Virus record (IMG/VR): IMGVR_UViG_3300024308_000022 | Coordinates: 52,043 to 116,042 of that record | Strand: one strand, 5' to 3' | DNA: 64,000 bases | Source of the DNA: a virus | Shown: positions 35,972 to 42,674 of the stretch, piece after piece | Layout: every line of letters begins with the position of its first letter | Numbering within the stretch: the first letter of the stretch is position 1 | Notes under the pieces: generated by a model | What the model saw: the letters and a program-made list of their open reading frames with translations, nothing else | Database searches by the model: none | Told to the model about the DNA's origin: nothing | Position numbers and translations under genes: made by a program

Positions 35972-36003
35972 CATAGAGGGAGGCTCGAGCCTCCCTCTTT
36001 ATG
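35972..36003. terminator. bidirectional hairpin with CATA/TATG ends
   Basis: CATA, then GAGGGAGGC pairing with GCCTCCCTC (loop TCGA), then TTTATG, between convergent genes 34878-35966 and 36009-36878. Confidence 0.75.
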
Positions 36004-36008
36004 TTGTC

Positions 36009-36878
36009 TTATTGTCCACCGGCGATTAACATCCGGTAGTGTTTCATTGCCGACTTTGGATCGGCTAAGAGCGCCATCGCTTTCCACTGTGTTGCTAAGT
36101 ACTCTGCGTACAGGTCATTCGCGTCTTCGTACCGTTCGATGATACTGGTGAAACGATCTAACGTCATCCCGTAGAACAACTCTTGCTCGCCCATCTCTAA
36201 TAAGTAGTTGTTGTAGATCCACGCTTTGGTGGCGAGGATCGCTAACTTAGAAAGCGCGTGGTAGTACTTCGAAGGAATAGTCGCAAATTGACTGTCGTAC
36301 CCTAAAAGCACAGACATGTATCCATTTCTGACTAAAGGAGTCCAGTCGGTGATCAGAATGGTGTTTGGACCAATGATCGTAGTGTTAGCAGACTGAGAGA
36401 TAGGAATAGGCGACACTGCGTTCAGCATCCCTTGCATCCCTTGCTGGATGATCGTGGAGTTCGCTGTGGTGTAAGGCCATTGCCCACCCGAGTACGACGT
36501 GCTCCCTACCTGTGAGTTAATCCCGTAGATAAACGCATGCACAGCGGTGATCTCTAAACCATTGGTTCTACTCTTTGGAATTTGATAGATGACGTTAAAG
36601 CGTCCTTCGTATGCAAATGGAGAATCCAGCTCTTGGTGAGCTAAACCGTCTAAGGAGATATCCACAGACGTACCGCCTGCGTAGTCTAAGTCAGGACGCA
36701 AACGCCCTTCGATGACCTTGTCTATTAATTGCGCATCGATGCTATTTGCAAATTGGAATCCATAAGCAGGCGCAGCTTGACGTACAGAACGGATCACTTG
36801 TGGAGCGAACACCCGTTCGATAATCTGAGGAGGAATCTCCTGTTTGATTCGGTTGAGTAAATACTGAATTGCGTTCAT
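36009..36878 (-). CDS. virion structural protein (putative)
   Basis: Start ATG 36878 follows GGAGTTCCTG, so the 289-residue form MNAIQYLLNRIKQEIPPQII is preferred over four extra residues. The middle is rich in Ser, Thr, Gln and Tyr (YSGGQWPYTTANSTIIQQGM) and the C-terminus is helical. Similar proteins occur in phiKZ-like virions, but I cannot name a specific role. Confidence 0.55.
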   Translation of the reverse strand: MNAIQYLLNRIKQEIPPQIIERVFAPQVIRSVRQAAPAYGFQFANSIDAQLIDKVIEGRLRPDLDYAGGTSVDISLDGLAHQELDSPFAYEGRFNVIYQIPKSRTNGLEITAVHAFIYGINSQVGSTSYSGGQWPYTTANSTIIQQGMQGMLNAVSPIPISQSANTTIIGPNTILITDWTPLVRNGYMSVLLGYDSQFATIPSKYYHALSKLAILATKAWIYNNYLLEMGEQELFYGMTLDRFTSIIERYEDANDLYAEYLATQWKAMALLADPKSAMKHYRMLIAGGQ

Positions 36879-36919
36879 CAGGAACTCCATCGGTTAAAAA
36901 CTAACGACGGCTCTAGTCT

Positions 36920-36928
36920 TATGTAGAC
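36920..36928 (+). promoter_or_regulatory. TATGTAGAC element upstream of tubulin gene
   Basis: Exact TATGTAGAC 47 bases before the PhuZ ATG, in the 96-base divergent intergenic region. The same 9-mer occurs at 32000-32008 (minus) and 42460-42468. Confidence 0.35.
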
Positions 36929-36974
36929 AGCTCGTCTTTTGGCTCATAGGTTTACACTGAAGAAGGAAACTAGA

Positions 36975-37958
36975 ATGAAGAAAACATTACGTATTTATGG
37001 CTGTGGTGGCGCGGGGATCAACAACGCAGCGTACTTTCAAAGTGCGGTAGAGCAGCAAGTCCCAGGACACGCGGAATTAGAAATCGCGTATATCGACACC
37101 TCCAAAGCGAACTTAACCGACGCTATTCCTACGGAGTCGGTGTATATCGTTCCACTGGGTGATAAGAAAGATGGTGCAGGTAAAGTCCGTGGTCAGTTGG
37201 CTTCTGATATTGAGAAGCACATCCCACAAATCCTTCAGAAACACGCACCGGGCGATTTTAATATCGTACTGGCCTCTACGACAGGCGGAAGTGGAAACGT
37301 CGCTGCATCGTTACTGCAGGCTCGTTTGTTAGAGTTAGGTATCCCTGTGGTGGCGATCTTTATCGGTTCAGCAGAATCTGCGCTGAGCGCACAGAACAAC
37401 GTCAAGGTCATCGAGTCGTTAGACAAAATGGCACGGGGACGTAACGTACCGATGTCGATGTTCTATGTGCTGACTGATCCACTGAATGATGGTTATACTG
37501 CAACAGAAGCCGACTCAGAAGCACGACGTTTAGTGTCGTATATTTCTCGTGCGGTCTCTGGTGAGAACTCTCGTGTAGATAGTTCGGACGTGATCAACTG
37601 GGTGTTCTACAACCGTGTGACTCAGGTCAAACCTCAACTGGCTTTAATTGACTACTGTCTAAACGACGACGAACTCAAAGACGTGGAGTTCCCAATCAGT
37701 TTATTCAGTTTGTCCAGTAACCCAGACTACTACCCACCGGTCGCTGCTGGGTACATCTGCGATGGGTTATTAGCTCCAGCAGGAAACGACGACGACCTGA
37801 AACAACTACAGTTAGTGATCACGACTGTAGGTGTGGAGAAACTGTACTCCATCGCTAAAGAGCGTTTAACTGCCATCCAACAACAACAAGCCAGTCTGCC
37901 AGAGACGTCCGCCTTAGGTGGTGAGAGCGATTCTACGGGCTCAGGTTTGATTTTGTAG
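36975..37958 (+). CDS. phuZ: phage tubulin/FtsZ-like GTPase PhuZ
   Basis: ATG 36975 follows AAGGAAAC. The 327-residue product has the tubulin/FtsZ nucleotide-binding start IYGCGGAGINNAAYF (residues about 5-19) and the signature loop TTGGSGNVA near residue 102, the phage form of GGGTGTG. Length matches phage PhuZ rather than the longer bacterial FtsZ. The C-terminal tail is acidic and Ser/Gly-rich (GGESDSTGSGL), as used in PhuZ filament contacts. It forms a spindle that centres the phage nucleus and carries capsids. Confidence 0.92.
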   Translation: MKKTLRIYGCGGAGINNAAYFQSAVEQQVPGHAELEIAYIDTSKANLTDAIPTESVYIVPLGDKKDGAGKVRGQLASDIEKHIPQILQKHAPGDFNIVLASTTGGSGNVAASLLQARLLELGIPVVAIFIGSAESALSAQNNVKVIESLDKMARGRNVPMSMFYVLTDPLNDGYTATEADSEARRLVSYISRAVSGENSRVDSSDVINWVFYNRVTQVKPQLALIDYCLNDDELKDVEFPISLFSLSSNPDYYPPVAAGYICDGLLAPAGNDDDLKQLQLVITTVGVEKLYSIAKERLTAIQQQQASLPETSALGGESDSTGSGLIL

Positions 37959-37966
37959 TCGACCAG

Positions 37967-37991
37967 CTAGGGTAGGGTAGACCTACCCTAG
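37967..37991 (+). terminator. hairpin followed by TATG
   Basis: Stem CTAGGGTAGG/CCTACCCTAG with loop GTAGA, 8 bases after the tubulin stop, followed by TATG (37992-37995). Confidence 0.75.
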
Positions 37992-38051
37992 TATGCCGCT
38001 CTAAAGCGTTTATATTTACGATAAACGCATATCACATGTGGAACGTCGTTG

Positions 38052-38072
38052 AGATATATATTATTTCAATGA
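38052..38072 (+). promoter_or_regulatory. early-type phage promoter
   Basis: AGATATATATTATTTCAATG, sharing the AGATATAnATTAT core with the elements at 8155, 16530, 47561 and 57575. It precedes the operon of small genes that begins at 38110. Confidence 0.7.
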
Positions 38073-38109
38073 CATTAACCATCTTTCGTAATAAATAGAA
38101 GAGGTCTCA

Positions 38110-38520
38110 GTGGACGAACGTTTGCGTGCTACCTTTATAGTAGACTTACTTCCAGCGTACACTCGGATGCACCACCGCATCCAACAGATTGTACACACAC
38201 AGCAAGGACAACACCCCATCTGGTTAGAACATCCTTTCTTTCGAGGACTAGAGGCTATCGTGCGTGGGATTTGGCTAGGCGCAATCGACCAGATTGCAGA
38301 TGAGTACTTACACATCCGTTCTCTCGCAGGAGAACGTCACGTATACCACGAACTCGTACAGTGCTCTACTTTACGGATGGAACTTTTGGAGCTGGTGTTC
38401 GTTGACGTGTACCGTGAGTTACACCCTGTCTCAACCATGGCGTATGAACACCACCACGTACCTGACGTGAGTTTCTACGATACCTTTGACGGGAACGTTG
38501 CTGTATGCTGGAGGAAATGA
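38110..38520 (+). CDS. small early protein, tandem family member 1
   Basis: GTG start after AGAGGTCTCA, first gene behind the early-type promoter. 136 residues: a helical body with WLEHPFFRGLEAIVRGIWLG, then a short strand-rich C-terminus VPDVSFYDTFDGNVAVCWRK. The layout (helical body, then two strands ending near W or F) recurs in the following genes. Likely a host-takeover protein, by position only. Confidence 0.6.
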   Translation: MDERLRATFIVDLLPAYTRMHHRIQQIVHTQQGQHPIWLEHPFFRGLEAIVRGIWLGAIDQIADEYLHIRSLAGERHVYHELVQCSTLRMELLELVFVDVYRELHPVSTMAYEHHHVPDVSFYDTFDGNVAVCWRK

Positions 38521-38521
38521 A

Positions 38522-38950
38522 ATGTTTAAAACAAAAGAAGAACTAGCCACCATTCTAAAGGATGGACATCCTGCTTATATAGAAGAGATTCCAGAGAATT
38601 TCTTAGGACCACGTACTGAGGAGTTGTTAGAACGCTTGGATGCAAGTCACTACATGGTGTATAGCGTGTTGGTGGAATCGTTCGTGGAACACAAGCGAGG
38701 AACGTGGTACAGTTTATTGCATAATTCCCTGTACAGGTCGTTGGAAGGACAAATAGAAGACGACGAAGCGTTTAATGCAGTGATCTCCGATATCCTTGAT
38801 GCGATCTATCCAAGAGCGCAAGAGTATCAGGATTACTTCGAAAGCATCGCGTCGCTCATCACTAGCCCCGATGGGATGTTAGTGGTTGAGATCTATGACG
38901 AGATGTCGTTTGAATCTCGTACCGTCGTATGGTATCGGTTAGAAGACTAA
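38522..38950 (+). CDS. small early protein, tandem family member 2
   Basis: ATG 38522 follows GGAGGA; the longer frame overlaps member 1 and was rejected. 142 residues, acidic, with C-terminal strands MLVVEIYDEMSFESRTVVWY like those ending member 1. No catalytic motif seen. Confidence 0.6.
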   Translation: MFKTKEELATILKDGHPAYIEEIPENFLGPRTEELLERLDASHYMVYSVLVESFVEHKRGTWYSLLHNSLYRSLEGQIEDDEAFNAVISDILDAIYPRAQEYQDYFESIASLITSPDGMLVVEIYDEMSFESRTVVWYRLED

Positions 38951-38968
38951 AAAGGAAACCCACTAGAC

Positions 38969-39817
38969 ATGAATCAGTTAAGCATACCCGATAAATCTGC
39001 ACAGAAAAAAACGTATATGTTTGACGTGTGGTCACACATCCAAGTGATCCACCAGGCGCTCTTTCCAGAGTTTCGTTGGGACGCCACACCTACAGGGGAC
39101 GTTGCAGATCGTATCGTAGAACACACCGTACGGTTTATACTGGACGATGCGAGTTGCGTGGGGGATTACGTACGGTTAGAAGAAGCGTGGTTGTTAGCAG
39201 TCCATGACTTACACCCTGCGTTTATCTTCGATGGGATCGATAACCACGAGTACTCGACACGTGTGTACGATCGTCTACTGGTTCCTTTGAAAGACCAGTT
39301 ACTGGATGAACTCTCTCGTGCGCTTAAAGTCGCTCCTCACTCCGTGTGGTCGGTGCACTGCGATGGTTCTAGTCTGTACATTCAGTACTTAGGAGACGCA
39401 CGAATCATCGAGTGGGAATTACAGCAAGCCAAACGAACGAAAGAGCAGGTTACGACCGATTTACAACTACGGCTTTTCAAACATGAGGTAGAGACAGTAC
39501 TCAAACCAATTGCTCCGAAAGAACGTATTCTGTCCGTAAGACAAGTCATGGACTTACTGCAGAGCAATGAATCGTTTTACGTGGCACACAGTAGTTACAG
39601 TGGTTTCCTAGCAGAACCCACCGAAGGAAAAGAGTCATTTAAAGTTCAGTTGGCTCAAGGTGAGAACGAGGCTAAGTTTGACGTATTGGTCAACGACACC
39701 GTGCTCTTTACGTACGTAGGCGGAGCACAAGCAAAACTGATCTCTCAAGCAGTAGAAACCACCTACGCGCTGGAAGAACTCTCCGCGGTCCTTAAACGTG
39801 TCCTTGGGGTGGCGTGA
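38969..39817 (+). CDS. small early protein, tandem family member 3 with C-terminal extension
   Basis: 282 residues, twice the size of its neighbours. Residues 1-150 have the family layout (helical body, then SVWSVHCDGSSLYIQYLGDA). Residues 160-282 form a second domain with RTKEQVTTDLQLRLFKHEVE and a final strand-helix pattern. It may be a fusion. AAAGGAAAC precedes the ATG, and its stop overlaps the next start. Confidence 0.6.
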   Translation: MNQLSIPDKSAQKKTYMFDVWSHIQVIHQALFPEFRWDATPTGDVADRIVEHTVRFILDDASCVGDYVRLEEAWLLAVHDLHPAFIFDGIDNHEYSTRVYDRLLVPLKDQLLDELSRALKVAPHSVWSVHCDGSSLYIQYLGDARIIEWELQQAKRTKEQVTTDLQLRLFKHEVETVLKPIAPKERILSVRQVMDLLQSNESFYVAHSSYSGFLAEPTEGKESFKVQLAQGENEAKFDVLVNDTVLFTYVGGAQAKLISQAVETTYALEELSAVLKRVLGVA

Positions 39818-40260
39818 TGCATCCCGTGTCCCCTGAGTACAGTGGTCACGTGCTTTACGTTGCGGGAGTACACACCACACTAGCACAGAACGTTAAAACT
39901 CTTCTAGGCGGAGAACCGTTCTGGATCAAAGACAGAGAAGACGTCTTACGCAGTCTACTGGAAGTGGTGTTTGCTCAACGCTCCAAACAAGACTACATTG
40001 ACGTAGAGCTTGCACGAGTGTATCACCGTTGTGCTGCAAACTTTAAAGAGTGGCAGTTGCTGCAAGAGTATCACAACCAAGCGATCAACACGTTGATCTG
40101 TTTAATTGCCGATCACATCCAGTACACACCCAACTATCTACTGCACGACTACCGTTTACTCAACGACGAGTGGTTAGCGGTAGGGTTTCGTGAACTGGAG
40201 TACTCCTGTACAACCGTTACTGTGGATACTGAAACCCCAGTCTTACCGGAGGACTTATGA
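39817..40260 (+). CDS. small early protein, tandem family member 4
   Basis: ATG 39817 overlaps the previous stop (GTGATG) and is preferred over the adjacent GTG. 147 residues. Contains PFWIKDREDVLRSLLEVVFA and a C-terminal VGFRELEYSCTTVTVDTET. The family resemblance is in layout rather than strict identity. Confidence 0.55.
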   Translation: MHPVSPEYSGHVLYVAGVHTTLAQNVKTLLGGEPFWIKDREDVLRSLLEVVFAQRSKQDYIDVELARVYHRCAANFKEWQLLQEYHNQAINTLICLIADHIQYTPNYLLHDYRLLNDEWLAVGFRELEYSCTTVTVDTETPVLPEDL

Positions 40261-40658
40261 CCCCCACGGAGAAATACGTAGTGGTGGTTCCTTTTGAAGA
40301 CTTACGCGCACCGTTTGGACGGTACTTAGGAACAGGGCTGTATTGGGACATGGTGGTTCGTGGATGGGAGCTTTTTGTCGAAGCTCCCTACGAAGTACCA
40401 GGAGAGTTATACAGCAGTGTGTTGGATCATTACTTGAGTCAACAGCACACCCTCGACCAAGAAAGTCTTTATCGGTTAAGTGAAGAAACAGCAATCGCTA
40501 TAGAGATCGAGATCCTCCGTAAAGATCCGATCTTCTCTCTTTACTTAAAACCCTACTTACAAAAACCTTGGGGCGTAGAACACGTAGGAAGCTCATATGG
40601 AAAACCCACCAGTGAGCTTTACGTGACGTTTGGTACACACCAACCCGTCGGAGTCTAA
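40257..40658 (+). CDS. small early protein, tandem family member 5
   Basis: ATGA overlap with member 4, with GGAGG upstream. 133 residues ending GVEHVGSSYGKPTSELYVTF, again strands after a helical body (GWELFVEAPYEVPGELYSSV). Its TAA lies inside the loop of the hairpin at 40646. Confidence 0.55.
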   Translation: MTPTEKYVVVVPFEDLRAPFGRYLGTGLYWDMVVRGWELFVEAPYEVPGELYSSVLDHYLSQQHTLDQESLYRLSEETAIAIEIEILRKDPIFSLYLKPYLQKPWGVEHVGSSYGKPTSELYVTFGTHQPVGV

Positions 40659-40669
40659 GTACTCCGACG
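40646..40669 (+). terminator. hairpin containing a stop codon, followed by TATG
   Basis: Stem CGTCGGAGT/ACTCCGACG with loop CTAAGT, which includes the TAA of the upstream gene. TATG follows at 40671. There is no T-run, so partial termination or RNA processing is possible. Confidence 0.55.
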
Positions 40670-40715
40670 CTATGCTCCTCTTGCTTTGGTTTAGAAAAAA
40701 GGAATCCCACCCGCT

Positions 40716-41117
40716 ATGAAAAAGATGTTTATATTCGGTACGTCTCATCTTTTAGAGCACGTACTGCAACTAGGAAGAAACCCTGTGTTTAACGACAGTG
40801 ATATGTTGTTCTTGGTGATCCAGTACTACATGCACCCGGATAACCATCACGCGGTGCACATGGGGACTCGCGATCAGCTGTGGGAGCACATCTACCAACA
40901 GACGGAACTCTACTGTCGGGACCATCCAGGTGTAGAAATGGAGAAAGTACAAAGTGAAATTTGGAACAAGATCATGCAAATGGCTCAGATACTAGAGCCG
41001 GAACTGAGGCACTTCTTTAGTATGAACGTCGTAGATATGTACGACTACACTCCAGCAGAGGTTCATGAAGTCGCAGGTGATCTTTATGTGGTGTTTTATC
41101 CAGTGAATGAGGCATAG
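40716..41117 (+). CDS. small early protein, tandem family member 6
   Basis: AAAAGGAATCCC precedes the ATG. 133 residues, rich in His and Met (YYMHPDNHHAVHMGTRDQLW), with the terminal strand AGDLYVVFYPVNEA matching the family layout. A metal-binding role is possible from the His cluster but unproven. Confidence 0.55.
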   Translation: MKKMFIFGTSHLLEHVLQLGRNPVFNDSDMLFLVIQYYMHPDNHHAVHMGTRDQLWEHIYQQTELYCRDHPGVEMEKVQSEIWNKIMQMAQILEPELRHFFSMNVVDMYDYTPAEVHEVAGDLYVVFYPVNEA

Positions 41118-41123
41118 TCAACC

Positions 41124-41531
41124 ATGAGTCTGTACAAAACCAATGAAGTCGGGGAAACGGTCAAAGCGTACACCAACGCGACTGTGACGTATATCCCCGT
41201 GGAGGGCGAGTACGAACGACTTTACGACGACCTCCTCTCGTTGGGGTGGTTTGACGTAAGAGTCGAAGACGTACTGGTGGAAGCAGCGTTGTGTGCGGTC
41301 AATGCACATCGAGGCTATTGGATCAAAGAACACGTGGGGATGGACCCGTTAAAAGCAGAGGTCATGCGAGACTGTGTCCGTCGCGTAGGAGATCTCTTTG
41401 CTCGGTATGGAATCTTCGATGCGGGAGTGCAGTGGCGGGACATCCGTTTAGACGGCGTGTCTGATTTTGTGTTGTTTGGCGAAATGATCAAAAGGGAATA
41501 CCATGGGTGTGCTTATAGTCGATCTACGTGA
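41124..41531 (+). CDS. small early protein, tandem family member 7
   Basis: The ATG comes 6 bases after the previous stop. 135 residues with the pattern LGWFDVRVEDVLVEAALCAV and a terminal VSDFVLFGEMIKREYHGCAY. It overlaps member 8 by 29 bases. Confidence 0.55.
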   Translation: MSLYKTNEVGETVKAYTNATVTYIPVEGEYERLYDDLLSLGWFDVRVEDVLVEAALCAVNAHRGYWIKEHVGMDPLKAEVMRDCVRRVGDLFARYGIFDAGVQWRDIRLDGVSDFVLFGEMIKREYHGCAYSRST

Positions 41532-41808
41532 GGTGGAGTCTGAGTACAATGACTTTCTTTGTGCGGCCATGCTCACGTACTCGGAGTACGTCGATGACCC
41601 ACGCTCACACGTTGCATTAAACCTGTCGTTTTCACAACTCTTAACGGAGATTGCTTTAGGGGTGTTCACTGATCCCTACGGTATACTCAGAGACGTGTAC
41701 TTGACTGGGAAGTGTTTATTAGAGAAAGTACTGCGGGTGTATCGGTTAGGCAATCCGCCGTATCGGGTGATGTTATGGGAAGACGACACCGTCGCTATTG
41801 AATTTTGA
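41503..41808 (+). CDS. small early protein, tandem family member 8
   Basis: The ATG follows AAAAGGGAATACC inside the end of member 7. 101 residues, shorter than its siblings, ending PPYRVMLWEDDTVAIEF in the same strand-rich style. Confidence 0.55.
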   Translation: MGVLIVDLREVESEYNDFLCAAMLTYSEYVDDPRSHVALNLSFSQLLTEIALGVFTDPYGILRDVYLTGKCLLEKVLRVYRLGNPPYRVMLWEDDTVAIEF

Positions 41809-41822
41809 AAGAGGAGCCCTGT

Positions 41823-42230
41823 ATGGCTTGGCAAGACTATTTCCAACTGCGTAATACCATCTCAGCGACGACGTGCGCGCCGAGTGTAATCCCACCGATT
41901 ATTCGAGCAAAAGCATTGTCGATTGCCGATACCGAAACAGCCGCACAGGCAGGAACGGACGTTGCTGCACTGCATGCGAACATCCTACCTTTCTTACCAG
42001 ATCCAAAACCAAACAGTCCGTATGACTACGAGTGGTTGAAGATCAAAACGATGGATGGCAGTACACGATTCATTGGCTTACCGTGGCTGGTGGAATCGAG
42101 TATCGAAGTCCACACGACAACAAAGTTTGTGATTGAACTCGATGGCGTCGATCCACTGAAACGTCCATTGGTAGAAGAAGCGTTACAGAGTAATGGGTTT
42201 ACCATTACGTCTTTTAAAATACAGTCGTAA
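41823..42230 (+). CDS. hypothetical protein closing the early operon
   Basis: ATG 41823 follows AGAGGAGC; an upstream TTG-initiated form was rejected. 135 residues. Contains KTMDGSTRFIGLPWLVESSI and a beta-alpha C-terminus (FVIELDGVDPLKRPLVEEAL) that looks like a small ferredoxin-like fold. It does not share the layout of the preceding eight genes. Confidence 0.6.
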   Translation: MAWQDYFQLRNTISATTCAPSVIPPIIRAKALSIADTETAAQAGTDVAALHANILPFLPDPKPNSPYDYEWLKIKTMDGSTRFIGLPWLVESSIEVHTTTKFVIELDGVDPLKRPLVEEALQSNGFTITSFKIQS

Positions 42231-42399
42231 TACTATGTAGTTACCTCTGAGGTGAGAAGTTTTAGAGTCCGTACTTTTCGTGTAGTCTCTAAACCGGTTC
42301 CACTTCGGAGGTCATCCTCGCCTCCTGGGGAGTCTACAGCTCGTTGTTTAGTTTTACGCAATTCTTCCTTCATGAAAATTGGGTTTGATAAACCACCAC

Positions 42400-42429
42400 G
42401 AGAGGAGCTATACGCTCCTCTCTTTTTTC
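42400..42429 (+). terminator. rho-independent-type terminator
   Basis: Stem GAGAGGAGC/GCTCCTCTC with loop TATAC and a T-run, closing the early operon. Confidence 0.85.
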
Positions 42430-42459
42430 ACGTTTTTTTTTTGACATTGACGACTATGG

Positions 42460-42468
42460 TATGTAGAC
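42460..42468 (+). promoter_or_regulatory. TATGTAGAC element
   Basis: Exact copy of the 9-mer seen before the tubulin gene and, on the minus strand, before the gene at 31977. It stands between two terminators upstream of the DNA polymerase gene. Confidence 0.35.
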
Positions 42469-42549
42469 CACGCTGGGTGTCCTTTCGGCGGTGGAATACG
42501 ACATGTACCTGAACCTCGTCTTTGGCTTTCCCCAATGCCTTAGAGACAA

Positions 42550-42578
42550 AGGGGGTTTGCTGACCCCCTCTTTTTTTT
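42550..42578 (+). terminator. rho-independent-type terminator
   Basis: Stem GGGGGT/ACCCCC with a TTGCTG loop followed by C and eight T. It lies 150 bases after the first terminator and 97 bases before the polymerase start. Confidence 0.8.
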
Positions 42579-42674
42579 AGACTAGGGAAGCGGATGCTTC
42601 CTTTTATGCCGTCTGTCTTTTTTGACCTTTACGGTCTATCGTTTAGTGCACTGAAATTACAAGAGACGTTTACG

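Larger units (their letters stand above)
42231..42674. other. 444-base intergenic stretch with two terminators
   Basis: No convincing gene. It holds TATGTAG at 42234, a region of imperfect hairpins (42250-42340), a terminator at 42400, TATGTAGAC at 42460 and a second terminator at 42550. An 86-codon open frame (42252-42512) crosses a terminator and lacks protein-like composition, so it was left out. A tRNA was looked for and not found. Confidence 0.6.

Noticed and set aside
42237-42345. Possible tRNA-like folds
   Set aside because: A GGTTCCA string resembles a T-arm, but no acceptor, D-arm and anticodon stems could be assembled on either strand.
42441-42460. TTGACA followed by TATGGT as a host sigma70 promoter
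   Set aside because: The spacer is only 8 bases, far from the usual 16-18.
42252-42512. 86-codon frame between the early operon and the polymerase
   Set aside because: It runs through a rho-independent terminator and is rich in Arg and Thr without a ribosome-binding site.
42594-42674. N-terminal extension of the DNA polymerase frame
   Set aside because: It starts directly beside a terminator and has no ribosome-binding site; ATG 42675 is the better start.
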